Shown here: positions 18,120 to 28,590 of the stretch, one piece after another
Layout: every line of letters starts with the position of its first letter
Numbering within the stretch: the stretch's first letter is position 1
Source of the DNA: Prorocentrum cordatum
Lineage: Eukaryota > Sar > Dinophyceae > Prorocentrales > Prorocentraceae
DNA: 40,000 nucleotides
NCBI GenBank assembly: GCA_963575745.1
Contig: CAUYUJ010020177.1
Span: forward strand, 1 to 40,000
Direction of reading: 5' to 3'
Position numbers and translations under genes: made by a program
The notes under the pieces: model-generated
Databases searched by the model: none
What the model was told of the DNA's origin: nothing
What the model saw: only the letters and a program-made list of their open reading frames with translations

Positions 18120-18440
18120 CCAAACGCCGCCGCCGCCGCTGAGGGCGACGCCTGGACGCGCGAGCGCGCGCGGCGGCGGCGGCGCCCCCGGGTGCAGGAG
18201 GTCGGGCGCGGGGGGAGGCGGCCCGAGCCGAGCGGGCGACCGCGCTGGCGAAGGGGCCTCGTGCGCGGACGCGGGCAGGGGGGCCCTGCCTTGCCATCAC
18301 CTGCCTCCCCTTCGCGCGGGTCGCGGGGAGATGCACCACCGACGCCATTGCCCTCCTCTTCCCCTCCTCCACCCCTCCTCCACCCCTCCTCTTCCCCTCC
18401 TCCTCCCTTCCCCTTCCCCATGCCCCTCCTCCTTCCTGGG
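18120..18440. repeat. GC-rich block followed by CTCC repeats
   Basis: GGCGGCGGCGCC-rich DNA (18120-18260), then a CCTCCTCTTCCCCTCCTCC run (about 18345-18435). This is the same neighbourhood of GC-rich units and TCC tract seen at 13.5, 26.4 and 39.2 kb. Confidence 0.5.
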
Positions 18441-18935
18441 GGGGGGGAGGCGGTGGTGATAGTGTATAGACCTTTGGGTCCCGCATCATCCTCCTCATCA
18501 CCACCGTCGTCACCATCACCATGGCATCCTGGTCCGCCCCGTGAGGACGATCCAGGCACAGACCAGCTAGCCGTATAGATCACCACAAACCACTGCCGAT
18601 CAAAATATCAACATCAAGTCCCCCATTATCGTCAACATAGCCATCGTCATCGTCGTCATCGTCACCACCACCATCATGATCTTCATCCTCGTCCTCGTCC
18701 TTGTGGATGTCACCGTCATCCTCGTAACCGCGACGACAAGGCGCCTGTCGTAGTCCTCCACCTGCTTCGACGCCTGCGAAGCATTCTCGACAAATGCAGG
18801 GCTGCAGTGCGAGCAATGGCACCAGGTGAAGTCCGAACTGTGCCTGCGCCATCCTTTGCCGCGGAGGGAGGCCGTGTTTGCACACCCAGGCAGGATGGTA
18901 AGCAGCGAATCCAATAAGACCCCTTTTCTTTAAGA
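18441..18935. other. Intergenic, scattered CAT/CGT triplets
   Basis: Contains short ATC/GTC triplet runs (18480-18530, 18620-18720). No credible gene. Confidence 0.4.
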
Positions 18936-18937
18936 TA

Positions 18938-18953
18938 TCTATATATATATATA

Positions 18954-18982
<29 letters not shown>
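18938..18982. repeat. (TA)n then (CATA)n microsatellite
   Basis: TA dinucleotides grade into about eight CATA tetranucleotides. Confidence 0.9.
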
Positions 18983-18984
<2 letters not shown>

Positions 18985-19104
18985 CGGAGAGTGGGGGGTG
19001 AGATCGCAGTGGAACGGAGACCCCCAACCAGGAAATCCTTTCGTTTCGTTCGTGTCATGCGTGCGGGCGAGGCGAAGCTGTGGGCGCGCGGGAGGAAAGA
19101 ACCC

Positions 19105-19545
19105 GCCGTTGCTAGGGCAAAATCAAGACAAATAATTTTCCCCCCCCCGCCCGTCCGGCGGTGGCCCGCGGAGTCCCGCGGTGTCCCGAGGTGTCCTGTG
19201 GTGTCCCGTGGTGTCCGCCGCTGCTAGGGCGAAGTCAAGACAAATGATTCTCTCCCGCCCGCCCGTGCGGCGGAGGCCCGCGGTGTCCCGCGGTGTCCCG
19301 TGGTGTCCTGTGGTTTCCCGTGGCGTCCGCCGTTGCTAGGGCGAAGTCAACACAAATGATTCTCCCCCGCCCGCTCGTCCGGCGGTGGCCCGCGGTGTGC
19401 CGCGGTGTCCCGTGGTGTCCCGCGCTGTCCCGTGGTGTCCGCCGTTGCTAGGGCGAAGTCAAGAAAATGATTATCCCCCGCCCGCCCGTCCGTCCGTCCG
19501 TCCGGCGTTGGCTCGCGAAACCCCGCGGTGTCCCGTGGTGTCCCG
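19105..19545. repeat. 112-bp tandem repeat
   Basis: GCTAGGG recurs at 19111, 19223, 19335 and 19447, exactly 112 bp apart. Each unit joins a unique part (AGTCAAGACAAATGATT, CCCGCCCGCCCGT) to several GGTGTCCCG(T/C) decamers. The decamer part is amplified alone in the next block. Confidence 0.85.
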
Positions 19546-20175
19546 TGGTGTCCCGTTGAGTGAGATCGATAGTGAGATCGATAATGAGATCGATAGTGAG
19601 ATTGATACTAAGATCGATACTGAGATCGATACTGAGTTCGATGTGGTGCCCCGAGGTGTCCCGTGGTGTCACGACAGGTGTCCCATGGTGTCCCGTGGTG
19701 TCCCGTTGAGTGAGATCGATAGTGAGAACGATACTGAGATCGATACTGAGATCGATGTGGTGCCCCGAGGTATCCCGTGGTGTCCCAAAAAGTGAAATGG
19801 ATAATGCGATCGATAGTGAAATCGACAGGTGTCCCGTAGTGTCCCGTGGTGTCCCGTTGAGTGAGATCGATAGTGAGATCGATAGTGAGATCGATGTGGT
19901 GTCCCGAGGTGTCCCGTGGTGTCCCGTGGTGTCCTATGGTGTCCCGTTGAGTGAGATCGATAATGAGATCGATAGTGAGACCGATAGTGAGATCGAGAGG
20001 TGTCCCGCGGTGTCCCGTGGTGTGCCGTGGTGGCCCGTGGTGTCCCGTGGTGTCCCGTTGAGTAAGATCGATAGTGAGATCGATAGTGAGATCGACAGGT
20101 GTCCCGTGGTGTCCCGTGGTGTCCCGTTGTGTCCCATGGTGTCCCGTTGAGTGAGATCGATAGTGAGATCGATTA
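19546..20175. repeat. Mixed (GGTGTCCCGT)n and (GAGATCGATAGT)n array
   Basis: Alternating blocks of a 10-bp unit (GGTGTCCCGT) and a 12-bp unit (GAGATCGATAGT, containing the palindrome ATCGAT), in a higher-order arrangement of about 80-110 bp. The 12-bp unit reads as Glu-Ile-Asp-Ser in one frame, but the mixed 10/12 lengths do not keep a frame. Confidence 0.85.
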
Positions 20176-20580
20176 AGTCAGATGTTGGTTCCCCCCCTCT
20201 ACACCCCCCCGCAACCTCCTTATCACCCGAAGGGTGGTCGTATAGGTATATATACATATTTAACTCCGCCTGCCGCACCACCAGACGTGTTCGTAGGTCG
20301 TGCCGGGCATTTCGCGTGAGACTCCCTTACGTACAACATGTGACAATGGATCTGTTTTATTCCCTACCTAGGCTCTGCCTAGAAGGGTTCTTACTTTCTT
20401 CGCTTTAAAGGGGCTGGGCAGTGCAAATCGCCCCGGGCGGTTCCCCCGGTCCCCTGGGACCCAAGCAAAAGCAACATCAACGGTAAAAGCAAACGCGCGG
20501 TTCCCCCAGTTGCGCCCCCTGGGTGCCAAGCAAAAGCAACAGCAAAGGCAAAAGTGAAGGCAAAAGCGAAGGCAAGGCAC
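20176..20580. other. Intergenic, no gene recognised
   Basis: Mixed sequence with AAGCAAAAGCAAC-type repeats near 20460-20580. No coding signal. Confidence 0.4.
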
Positions 20581-20582
20581 AA

Positions 20583-20770
20583 GCATAGCATAGCATAGCA
20601 TAGCATAGCATAGCATAGCATAGCGCAGCAAAGCATAGCGCAGCATAGCATAGCATAGCATAGCCTGGCCTAGCCTATCCTAGCCCAGCATAGCATTGCG
20701 CAGCATCGCATAGCATAGCATAGCATAGCAGAGCAGAGAACAGCATAGCATAGCATAGCATAGCGCAGCA
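20583..20770. repeat. (AGCAT)n pentanucleotide array
   Basis: Two runs of AGCAT (about 20583-20690 and 20710-20770) with AGCGC and AGCCT variants. The array ends at the start of the gene fragment below. Confidence 0.92.
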
Positions 20771-20774
20771 CGGC

Positions 20775-21098
20775 ATCCACGAGTGCGTGGAGGACGGTGG
20801 TGCCGAAGAGAAGTTCATCAAAATGCCCGAGTTTGCCCTCGCAAACGATCTCTGGCTTGGTCGGGAGCGCACGGCCCTTCAGATCGCATCCATGGGTCTA
20901 CGGATGTTGCTGGGCCTTGGAAGAGCATGTTTCCGCAAACTCTTGTTGGGCAAGGGCCAAAAAGAGACGCTGCAGTCAGGATTCACTGGCAACCACATCC
21001 TGATCTCGCAAGCTTCGGCCACACTCGCGGAGGCACTACCACCGTCCTCCACGCACTTGAAGGACAGTTTACCGCTCCTACTAATGTTGCTTTCCTAG
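20775..21098 (+). pseudogene. Fragment resembling the DUF6570 region of Helitron/PIF1-like proteins
   Basis: About 107 in-frame residues with ordinary amino-acid composition, unlike everything around. They include MPEFALANDLWLG, LGLGRACFRKLLLGKG and GFTGNHILISQ, ending at TAG (21096-21098). The pattern 'P-x-F/L-ALANDLWLG ... L ... R ... RK-L' is what I recall for the DUF6570 domain before helicases in Helitron/PIF1-like proteins, which are numerous in dinoflagellates. This is recognition from memory, not a search. No upstream finger, no downstream helicase and no start are present. The left side is cut by (AGCAT)n, so it is a truncated relic. Confidence 0.5.
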
Positions 21099-22185
21099 AG
21101 GCTCCAACTCCTAGGTAGGGTCGCACTGGGATAATTAATTGTGTTGCCGATCGGCGCGGGCCCTCGCACCCTCCCCCTTCCCCCCGCTCTGGAGTGGATC
21201 TTGCCTGTTTTGGGCGCCTGTTTCGAGCAGGCGGAGTCCCGCCCCCATAGGACGCACTGCTGCAAACGGCTGCACAAAGCAGAGGTCCGGAGCCAGACCC
21301 ACCCTCTCCCCCCCTCTTCCGCCAAGTGTCGAAACGCCGATTACACGATAAAATGAGACGATGCTTCCAACGTGGCATTGGCCCACGAAGAGTTCAGCTG
21401 ACCTCGGCCTGGCCTCGTCGCTTTGGCCTTTGAAGCTAAAATCCCTTGCCCACTCTTCCGTCAATTGCCGAAACGCCGAATCAGAAAACGCTCACCAATG
21501 GAGCTAAGAAGAAATCCAACACCTACAAGGATGGAATGCCAGTCGTCGCCGCGACACGCTCCTGTTTCTGCACGGTTTCCCCCAGGGCAGTAGGCGACCC
21601 GAGGACGAGAAGGGGACACCTAAGCCCTTCGGAGAAACCCTCCACCTGTTTCAAAATGTCCAGCAGGTGCACGGACCGAGGGCCAGTGACATCAAAATGC
21701 GGCTCTCGCATGTGCGCTGGCCACATTCGTTTTGTGAGCTTCCAGCCGTTCCGATGGAGGCTGCCACGTTTTCAAAAAGCAGCTCCCGCTTGACAGTCAC
21801 ATTCTGCGACCCGAAGTGTGCAACGGCTTCACGGATGGAGGGCGGCTCCGCTTCGACATGAGACTCTCACTTCAGACTTCCGCAAGATCTACGACAAGAA
21901 CTTTGAAAGCGTGAGCCTTTCCATGGATGAAGGGCAGATAGATTTCAATATATGGCGAACGCAAGATTCATCAGTTCAATGTATAATCATGCCTTGTTGC
22001 GTTTCTTTCAGGTAACTAGAGTGAAAAATGTGGATATATGACAAAAATGGGCGCTTGTCACAGTGGGCAGGAATACTTGCAAGGACTTATGAGGAAGGAA
22101 ACTGGGACGGGAGGGTGTATTACAGCATTGCTGATGCATCCTGGGATCCTGGGTTTAATGTGGTCCTCATCATCCTCCTTGACCT
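21099..22185. other. Intergenic, possible further relics
   Basis: Ordinary-composition DNA. One forward frame over about 21530-21860 reads LLFLHGFPQGS, like the HGFP loop of alpha/beta hydrolases, and a frame at 21865-22015 reads FRKIYDKNFESVSL. Neither is long or conserved enough to call. Similar GCCGAAACGCCGAATCA/GTCGAAACGCCGATTAC words at 21329 and 21466 suggest a small duplication. Confidence 0.3.
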
Positions 22186-22189
22186 CCTC

Positions 22190-22283
22190 GTTCTCCTTCT
22201 TCTCCTCCTCCTCCTCCTCATCATCATCACCATCACCATCACCATCACCATCACCATCACCACCACCACCACCACCACCACCA

Positions 22284-22371
<88 letters not shown>

Positions 22372-22420
22372 GTCATCGTCATCATCATCATCATTATCAT
22401 CATCAGCATCATCATCGTCA
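22190..22420. repeat. (CTC)n-(CAT/CAC)n microsatellite
   Basis: CTC units, then CACCAT, then CAC, then a long CAT run with a few CGT interruptions. Confidence 0.95.
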
Positions 22421-22860
22421 TCATGTTCCCCCTCTCCCTCCCTGCTCCTCTTCATCCTCCTCTTCCTCGCGGATCGAAGATCGATGTTTTAGGGGACGTC
22501 TTCGGCCTTTCTGTGTTCCCCGAACGCCTCTGGAAGCCTCCCGGGGCTCAAGGCTCCTTCAAATTCCCTCCATTCCTCTCCCGCCTCCTTCCCCGCGTTC
22601 CCGCTTCTCTGCCCCCCCTGGGGATGCAGAGAGAGGGGCGGGTGGAGGAGGAGAAGGAAGAGGGAGAACAGAAGGAGTAGGAGGAGGAGGAGGAGGAGGA
22701 GGAGGAGGAGGATCACTGACCAAACTGCCAGGTCTGCTCAGGTCGCACCCCAGCTCGCAGCCTGTTAGTAGGGGTCGCTAGCGAGGGCTCGCCCTGGCTA
22801 GTAGCCCCCGCAAGGACGAATTGGCTGCCCAGGTTAGGGGTAGCACGCGGGGAGGGCTGC
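22421..22860. other. Intergenic with (AGG)n at ~22678-22711
   Basis: No credible gene. The AGG run is a pure trinucleotide stretch. Confidence 0.5.
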
Positions 22861-23265
22861 CAATGCATGCCATCGCATGCCAACGCATGCCAACGCATGC
22901 CAATGCATGCCAATGCATGCCAACACATACCAATGCATGCCAACAAATACCAATGCAGGCCAACGTATGTCAGCGCATGCCAAGTCATGTCAATGCATGC
23001 CAACTCATGCCACTGCATGCCAACGTATGCCTGTGCATGCCAACGCATGCCAACGCATGCCAGCGCACGCCAACGCATGCCAACGCATGCCAATGCATGC
23101 CAACGCATGCCAATGTATGCCATCGCATGCCAACGCATGCCAACGCATGCCAATGCATGCCAATGCATGCCAACGCATGCCAACGCATGCCAACGCATGC
23201 CAATGCATGCCAATGCATGCCAATGCACGCCAACGCATGCCAACGCATGCCAACGCGTACTAACG
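22861..23265. repeat. 10-bp (CAAYGCATGC)n minisatellite
   Basis: About 40 decamers of CAACGCATGC/CAATGCATGC. Each contains the palindrome GCATGC spaced 10 bp apart. The array is open in several frames on both strands because the unit lacks stops; no gene is inferred. Confidence 0.95.
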
Positions 23266-23380
23266 CAGGAGGAGGAGAAGGAGGATGAGGAGGAGGGAGA
23301 GAAGAAGGAGGAGGGAGAAAAGAAGGAGGAGAAGGAGGGGGAGGAGAACGAAAAAGGAGAAGAGGAGGAGTAGGAAGAGG
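23266..23380. repeat. (AGG/AAG)n purine tract
   Basis: Imperfect AGGAGG/GAGAAG run directly after the 10-bp array. Confidence 0.9.
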
Positions 23381-24105
23381 AAGGCGTGGATTGGAGAAAG
23401 CCACCCGTGCACCAGACCAGCTCGATGCACGCTGGCCGCGAGCGCCCGCACGCGCAGCGGTGCGCACCGGACCGGATCTGGTCCACGGCTGCCGCCTTCC
23501 AGAACAGGCAGCTTCTGCGGCAGCCCATAGGAGCCTGCCATACCACCTTGTTGGCGCTTGCGAATCGGCGCTCATCGACACTGAGACACTGATCGGCGCC
23601 AAACCGACGCTATAATCGACACCAAATCGACGCCAAATCGACGCCGAGTCGGCGCCAGTCGGCACCAGATCGGCACTATATCTCATCGACGAGAAAGAAC
23701 GGGGACCATGGCCAAGATCGGCATCGACAAGACCTCGCGACATCTCGGTCACGGTCCCCGTGTTTCTTCCCTCGAATACGGGGACCCCCAAGAATACAAA
23801 TATGACGATGTAAGTTTACAACGCTCGGGCCTCTGTGGCGGGCCCCAATGCAATGAACCCCTTCTTGCACCACTCGCGGGGCGCCCCGAACGGCCCACGG
23901 CATGGCCCCCGCGCATAGAGTGGCGCGCCGCTGGTTTCGAAAAGCCCGCGCCGAAGTGGGGGGATCCAGAATGGAATCTGCCATCTGCTTCGCGAGAGTT
24001 GGCGTTGTACAGTTGCAAAACAGATCATGGACAGAAGCCCCGACCCTTGCCCCAGGGCCGACTTCAGGGCGCCCTGGGGCCGAGGAAGGACAAAAATGAC
24101 GAGCG
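23381..24105. other. Intergenic with TCGGCGCCAAA-type degenerate repeats
   Basis: At 23560-23680, ATCGGCGCCAAATCGACGCC-type words repeat every 12-20 bp. The remainder has no gene I can support. Confidence 0.4.
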
Positions 24106-24106
24106 A

Positions 24107-24310
<204 letters not shown>

Positions 24311-24329
24311 CCCACAAGAGGGGGAGGGA

Positions 24330-24450
24330 GGGGCTCTGGGCGCGCGTTGTCGGATGGAGGGCCCCCGCTCGAACGGGAGCCTCCCTTGCGGTCCGACCAC
24401 CGCACCCATGCCCATAGCCAGTTCTGCTCCATCCGACCCATCTGCTATGG
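24330..24450 (+). repeat. Dispersed repeat (TGTTGTCGGATGG family), copy 1
   Basis: Shares TGTTGTCGGATGG, CCGCTCGAACGGGAGCCTCC, GGTCCGAC and GCACCC..CCCAT with 28985-29105. Internal CGCTCGAACGGGAG is partly self-complementary. Confidence 0.7.
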
Positions 24451-24537
24451 GTACGGGTGTGTGTGTGTGTGTTGTTCGCTCGCCAAAAAAAGCCTCCCGA
24501 CGTGATCTTGTTCACGACGCAAGCCTCCCGTCGATCT

Positions 24538-24604
24538 CTCTGGAGGAGGAGGAGGAGGAGGAGGTGGAGGAGGGGCAGGGGGAGGGGGAGGGGGAGGGGG
24601 AGGA
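24538..24604. repeat. (GGA)n/(GGGGGA)n purine tract
   Basis: GGA run bordering the inverted dispersed repeat (copy B). It corresponds to the CTC tract after copy A. Confidence 0.9.
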
Positions 24605-25562
24605 GGACAAGCTAGGTGCGCTCGCGTCATATCTGACATCCTACCCCTCCCTCCCATCCCTTACCATGGCGCAGACCCCCTCTCTACTCGCACAGTCGGA
24701 TGTCAAGCAGGGCAATGATCCCGAAAGGGTACGCGAGGCATTGTAGAGCATGGCGTAGAAGAGCACCGCGAAGCGTAGTATCAACCTAATTAGCATTGCA
24801 TTGCATGCCGTGGCATGGCACGGGAAATGACGCCAGCGCTGCAGCGGGAGCACGAGTCGAAACGAGCGGAAGCGCGGAAATGAGGCCAACGCTGCAGCGG
24901 GAGCACGATTCGGAAGCACGCCGGAATCGGCCCGGGAGGCTTCCCGGGCGCCAGAAGCAGAAATTCAGCATTTTCAAAAGAAATGTGTGTATTGGAATGG
25001 ATTTTTTTCGGCGCCGCCTCGGAACTCGATTTTCCGGCGCCGGCCGGAACCGGCTCCGGACCCGGCCCGGGCGCCGGCGCGGGCGCCGGCTCGGGCGTGC
25101 AGCCGGCGTCCGGGCTAGCCCGGACGCCGGCTCAGGCGCCGGCCCGGGCGTCGGAACGGGAGGCTTCCCGGGCGCCGGAAGCAGAAATTCACCATTCTCA
25201 AAAGAAAAATGTGTAATAGAATGGTTTTTTTTCGGCGCCGCCTCGGAACTCGATTTTCCGGCGCTGGCCGGAGCCAGCTCCGGACCTGGCTCGAGCGCCG
25301 GCCCGGGCGCCGGCTCGGGCGTGCAGCCCGGGCGCCGGCGGAAATGATGCCAGCGCTGCAGCGGGAGCACGATTCGGAACGAGCGGGGCCCGAAAATGAG
25401 GCTGGCGCCTCCGCGAGAGCAGCATTTTGGAAACAAATGCAGGCGAAAACCCAACTCTGGGGAAACCTGTGCGAAAAAAACAGTACGCGGGGAAGGGTCG
25501 GATACTCCCGAGCCGTCATCAGGGGAAGAGCGAGAGTAGTATTCATATTGAGTAATTGTGGA
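24604..25562 (-). repeat. Dispersed composite repeat, copy B (inverted)
   Basis: Reverse-complement counterpart of 12723-13450: GGACAAGCTAGGTGCGC at 24605, the pyrimidine-rich CCCTCCCTCCCATCCC, the GCTGCAGCGGGAGCACGA units and, at the far end, TATTCATATTGAGTAATTGT. Unlike copy A, its centre carries two 224-bp GC-rich modules (24933-25350). The gene-like open frames across it are repeat translations. Confidence 0.8.
24933..25350. repeat. 224-bp GC-rich tandem duplication inside copy B
   Basis: CGGGAGGCTTCCCGGGCGCC starts two units at 24933 and 25157. Each contains AGCAGAAATTCA, a T7-T8 run, CGGCGCCGCCTCGGAACTCG and a dense GGCGCCGGC palindromic stretch. Strong foldback potential. Confidence 0.85.
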
Positions 25563-26274
25563 GGAGGAGGAGGAGGAGGAGGAGGAGGAGGAGGAGGAGG
25601 AGGAGGTAGAGGAGGTAGAGGGGCGAGGAGGAGGAGGAGGGAGGAGGAGGAGGAGGAGGAGAGGAGGAGGATAGGCGGAGGAGGAGACGACGAAAAGAGG
25701 AGGGAGGAGGAGGAGAGGAGGAGGAGGAGGAGGAGGAGGAGAGGAGGAGGAGGGAGGAGGAGGAGGAGGAGGAGGGAGGGAGGAGGAGGAGGAGGAGGAG
25801 AAGGAGGAGGAGGAGGAGGAGGAAGAGAGGAGGGCAGGGGGAGGAGGGGGAGGGAGGAGGAGGGAGGAGGAGGAGGAGGAGGAGGAGGAGGAGAAGGAGG
25901 AGGAGGAGGAGGAAAAGGAGGAGGGGAAGGAAGTGGAGGAGGGGATGAGGAGGAGGAGGGGGAGGGAGGAGGAAGAGGGAAGGGAGGAGGAGGGAAGAGG
26001 GAGATGGAGGGAGGAGAGGAGGGGGAGGAGGAGGAACGGGAAGAGGAGGAGACAGAGGACGACGAGGAGGAGGAGAGTAGAAAAGAGGAGGAGGAGGACA
26101 ATGAAAAGAAGGAGAGGAGGAGGAAAAGGGAGGAAGTGGGGCGAGGAGGAGGATGAGGAGGAGGGACAAGAGGGAGGAGGAAGAGGAGGAGGAGGAGGAG
26201 GAGGAGGAGGAGGAGGAGGAGGAAGAAGAGGAGGAGGAGGAGGAGGAGGAGGGGGAAGGGGGAGGGAGAGGGAG

Positions 26275-26305
<31 letters not shown>

Positions 26306-26365
26306 GGAAGGAGGAGGGAGAAGAGGGGGAGGCGGGAGGAGAAGGAGGAGGAGGAGGAAAGTTGC
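25558..26365. repeat. ~800-bp (GGA)n-rich purine tract
   Basis: Almost uninterrupted purine strand of GGA with GAGG, GGGA and AAG variants. It creates long Gly/Arg/Glu frames on the forward strand and Pro/Ser/Leu frames on the reverse strand; these are not genes. Confidence 0.95.
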
Positions 26366-26379
26366 GAGCACGTCTGAGA

Positions 26380-26480
26380 AGGCACCAGCGGAGGGCCGGG
26401 CGCCTCCGAGTGCAGGTGGTCCAACGCAGGGAGCGGCGGCCCCGGGCGCGCGAGGCTGCGGGTGGGCGGCGGGGGCCCAG
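26380..26480. repeat. GC-rich 72-bp-family unit
   Basis: GAGTGCAGGTGGTCCAACGC followed by GGCGGCCCCGGGCGCGCGAGGCTGCG matches the unit type of 34550-35440 and again directly borders a TCC/GGA tract. Confidence 0.5.
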
Positions 26481-26518
26481 GGTGCGTGGGCTCCGTGACC
26501 TGGCGGGCGATGGTAGGC

Positions 26519-26660
26519 AAGCGCGTTCCACTACTCGCAAACTCACTACTCACAAATGGCCTGGATCGGTCGCGAAGGATTTGCGATAAGTTACATCGAG
26601 GCGAACGATTGTTTTTCGGACGTTTGCGACTAGGCACTTTGCGAGTAGTGGAACGCGCTT
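26519..26660. mobile_element. MITE-like element with 23-bp perfect terminal inverted repeats
   Basis: Bases 26519-26541 (starting AAGCGCGTTCCACTACTCG) are the exact reverse complement of 26638-26660. Pairing continues imperfectly for another ~15 bp, so the whole 142 bp could fold back. The interior has several TTGCGA words and no coding capacity. No convincing target-site duplication was seen. It is unrelated to the TTAGGTCGGGC family. Confidence 0.8.
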
Positions 26661-27384
26661 TGTGAGATGGGGCGCACCGATCCCACCCAGACCCCCTCGT
26701 GGTCATGGGGAAGTCGTGCCGGGAGGTGTTTCTGGCCGTTTTCAGCCTCCGGGGGCCCTCGCCGGGCCTCGCGGCCGTCAAAAAAACGACTTGGGATGAA
26801 AAACTGGTCCCTGGATAGGAGTCGAAATATCTGGGGGTATACGTTGTGAAGAAGTCACGACGCCGGGGGTCTGGGCAGGCACCTGCCATTTTGGAAGAAT
26901 TGTGAGGGAAATCCAGGACCGCTTTCAGCGATCGAGGGGCCCGAGTGGGCCCAGGTCACTCCGGCGAAGGGACGTTCTTACGTGGAGTCGATCATCCAGT
27001 CCCGCCCAGCCTCGCGCCCCTCGCGACCCGCGATGGGCAAGGCGAAGCGATCTTCGAGGAGGCGCAAGACTGGAGTCTGGAGGCATCGCATGGGCACCGT
27101 GACGCTCTGCGCAGGGCACCCGCGCAGAGCCGCCTCGCATCCATATAGCGCCGCGGCCGACCAGACCACGAGGCCATGGATACAGTAGGAGCTCGACCAC
27201 AAGAACACTTTCGCAAGAAACCCAACCCTGAGACCCCAGGACGTCCATTGATGTTTGGCGTGGGAACGTCGCGCTTTCCATGGCAAAGCAATCGAACCCA
27301 AGAAACCCAGGGTACCCTGGAGGCAAGCAGGGTGTTTCTTGGCATGGGTCTCCACTGTACAAGTGAGCGACGATCAAAAACGGG
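26661..27384. other. Intergenic, no gene recognised
   Basis: 26740-26800 resembles the right arm of the 825-960 inverted repeat. The rest is unique-looking, without domain-like frames. Confidence 0.4.
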
Positions 27385-27540
27385 TCTTCTGCGAGATGGC
27401 ATAGCGACCTTACGCGGCGGCTTACGCGGGCCACCAGCGCGGCACGCTGCGTGAGGAACGAGGGCGCTTACACGCGACCTTGCGCGGGCAGCTTACGCGC
27501 CAACGTCGGCGCAGACGACCCCGTTTTTCTCTGACGCTCA
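27385..27540 (+). repeat. Dispersed repeat (GACCTTAC-GCGGCT-ACGCGGGCC family), copy 1
   Basis: Shares GACCTTAC..GCGGC, ACGCGGGCC, GCGGCACG, CGCGACCT..GCGGGCAGC and GACGA-CCCGTT with 33722-33870. A short piece (GCCTTACGCCGCGGCTCACG) also lies inside the 635-bp duplication at 28310 and 32805. Confidence 0.65.
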
Positions 27541-27955
27541 CCTGTCGGCCAACTCAAACGCCAGGGGGCACCCAAAGAGGGTGTAGGGTGGGCCCAGGGT
27601 CGCGGGGACATTCCCCCCCTTCCCCATTCCCGTCCCCCCACCTGGGCAGGCCTGGGACGAAGGTAAGTCGTGCCAGAGCGTTGCGGAACGCTCCTGAGGC
27701 ACCCCCGAAAGCTCTGGAACGGCCCCGGCGCCCGATGCATTCTCCAGAGAGCCTCCAGCTCAAACAGATTCGAAGAAATGCATCTCATCCCGAGGTTGTC
27801 TTGTGCCTGCCTTGTCGCGGACGCACTGCCCCGGGTCAATGCAGCCCTGGGTCACTCGGGCTCTGCTGGATCTTGCGCGCTGGCCTGGGTCAGTGCAGCC
27901 CTGGCTCTGCGGGATCCTGCAAGATCCGGCGCTCTGGCCGACCCCCGTTTGCGTT
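27541..27955. other. Intergenic with GTCA-TGCAGCCCTGG degenerate tandem repeats
   Basis: Between 27830 and 27950, GGGTCAATGCAGCCCTGG-like words repeat at about 55-60 bp. At 27677, GAGCGTTGCGGAACGCTC resembles the palindromes at 36513-36553. No gene recognised. Confidence 0.45.
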
Positions 27956-28590
27956 GCCTCGGCCCCGTGGTCCAGAGCGCCCGACCCTGGCCCCAGTGCA
28001 CGGCTCCGCGCGGCAGGCGGGCTCCCGCTGATCCCGGGGCCCGACGCGGGGCGTGAGAAAGGCAGCCTGTCACCATCCGATGTGCGCCTCAAGAGCGGCG
28101 AACATACCCGCACGGCCAAAACTGACAGTAGGGATGCACGGTAAGGATGCAGGCCCCTTGGACGCCCGTGTTGACGCTTTTTCGAGGGCGGCGGGCCATC
28201 GAGAGTGGCTTCAGGATGGACCGAAGGGGCAAGGATGCAAGCGTGCCCTCGGGAAGGTTGCCCATCCTTGCCATCGGTTCCGACCGTAGGCAAGATGACA
28301 TAGGAGCCTTACGCCGCGGCTCACGCTGCAGCTGCCAGAAGGCGAGCGAGAGCCCCAGCAGGGCTCTCCGAGGCCGAGGCGCCGAACACAACAGACTTGG
28401 ACAAGGCCATGATCGGCGGCGCGCCGAGGGGGGAAATGAGACGGAGAAGGCCTGATCAGAAGGCGGCGGGGCTTCTCAGAACCCCCCATCCAGCTTTCTG
28501 AGCGTCTCCTGCGTCTCCGGAGAAGGCTTCAGAACACTTAGCAGAGGGCCGAAGGTATTCCGAGCCTTCTGAGAAGACCCGCGCCTTCTC
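27956..28590 (+). repeat. 635-bp segmental duplication, left copy
   Basis: Directly repeated at 32451-33085 at a constant offset of 4495 bp, with a single difference noticed (C at 28442, G at 32937). It begins GCCTCGGCCCCGTGG and ends GCGCCTTCTC. It contains no gene I can support; its open frames are the same in both copies. A diverged relative of its middle part lies at 36005-36140. Near-identity implies a recent event or gene conversion. Ends are not TG..CA, so an LTR pair is unlikely. Confidence 0.92.

Noticed and set aside
21530-21860. LLFLHGFPQGS, similar to an alpha/beta-hydrolase loop
   Set aside because: Only about a dozen residues fit; the catalytic Ser and other motifs are not visible nearby, and the surrounding frame lacks support.
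24786-26889. Long Pro/Ser/Leu-rich reverse-strand frames
   Set aside because: They are translations of the GGA purine tract and of dispersed repeat copy B.
26881-26905. GCCATTTTGG resembling part of a spliced leader
   Set aside because: Only 10 bases match, and neither CCGTA upstream nor CTCAAG downstream is present.
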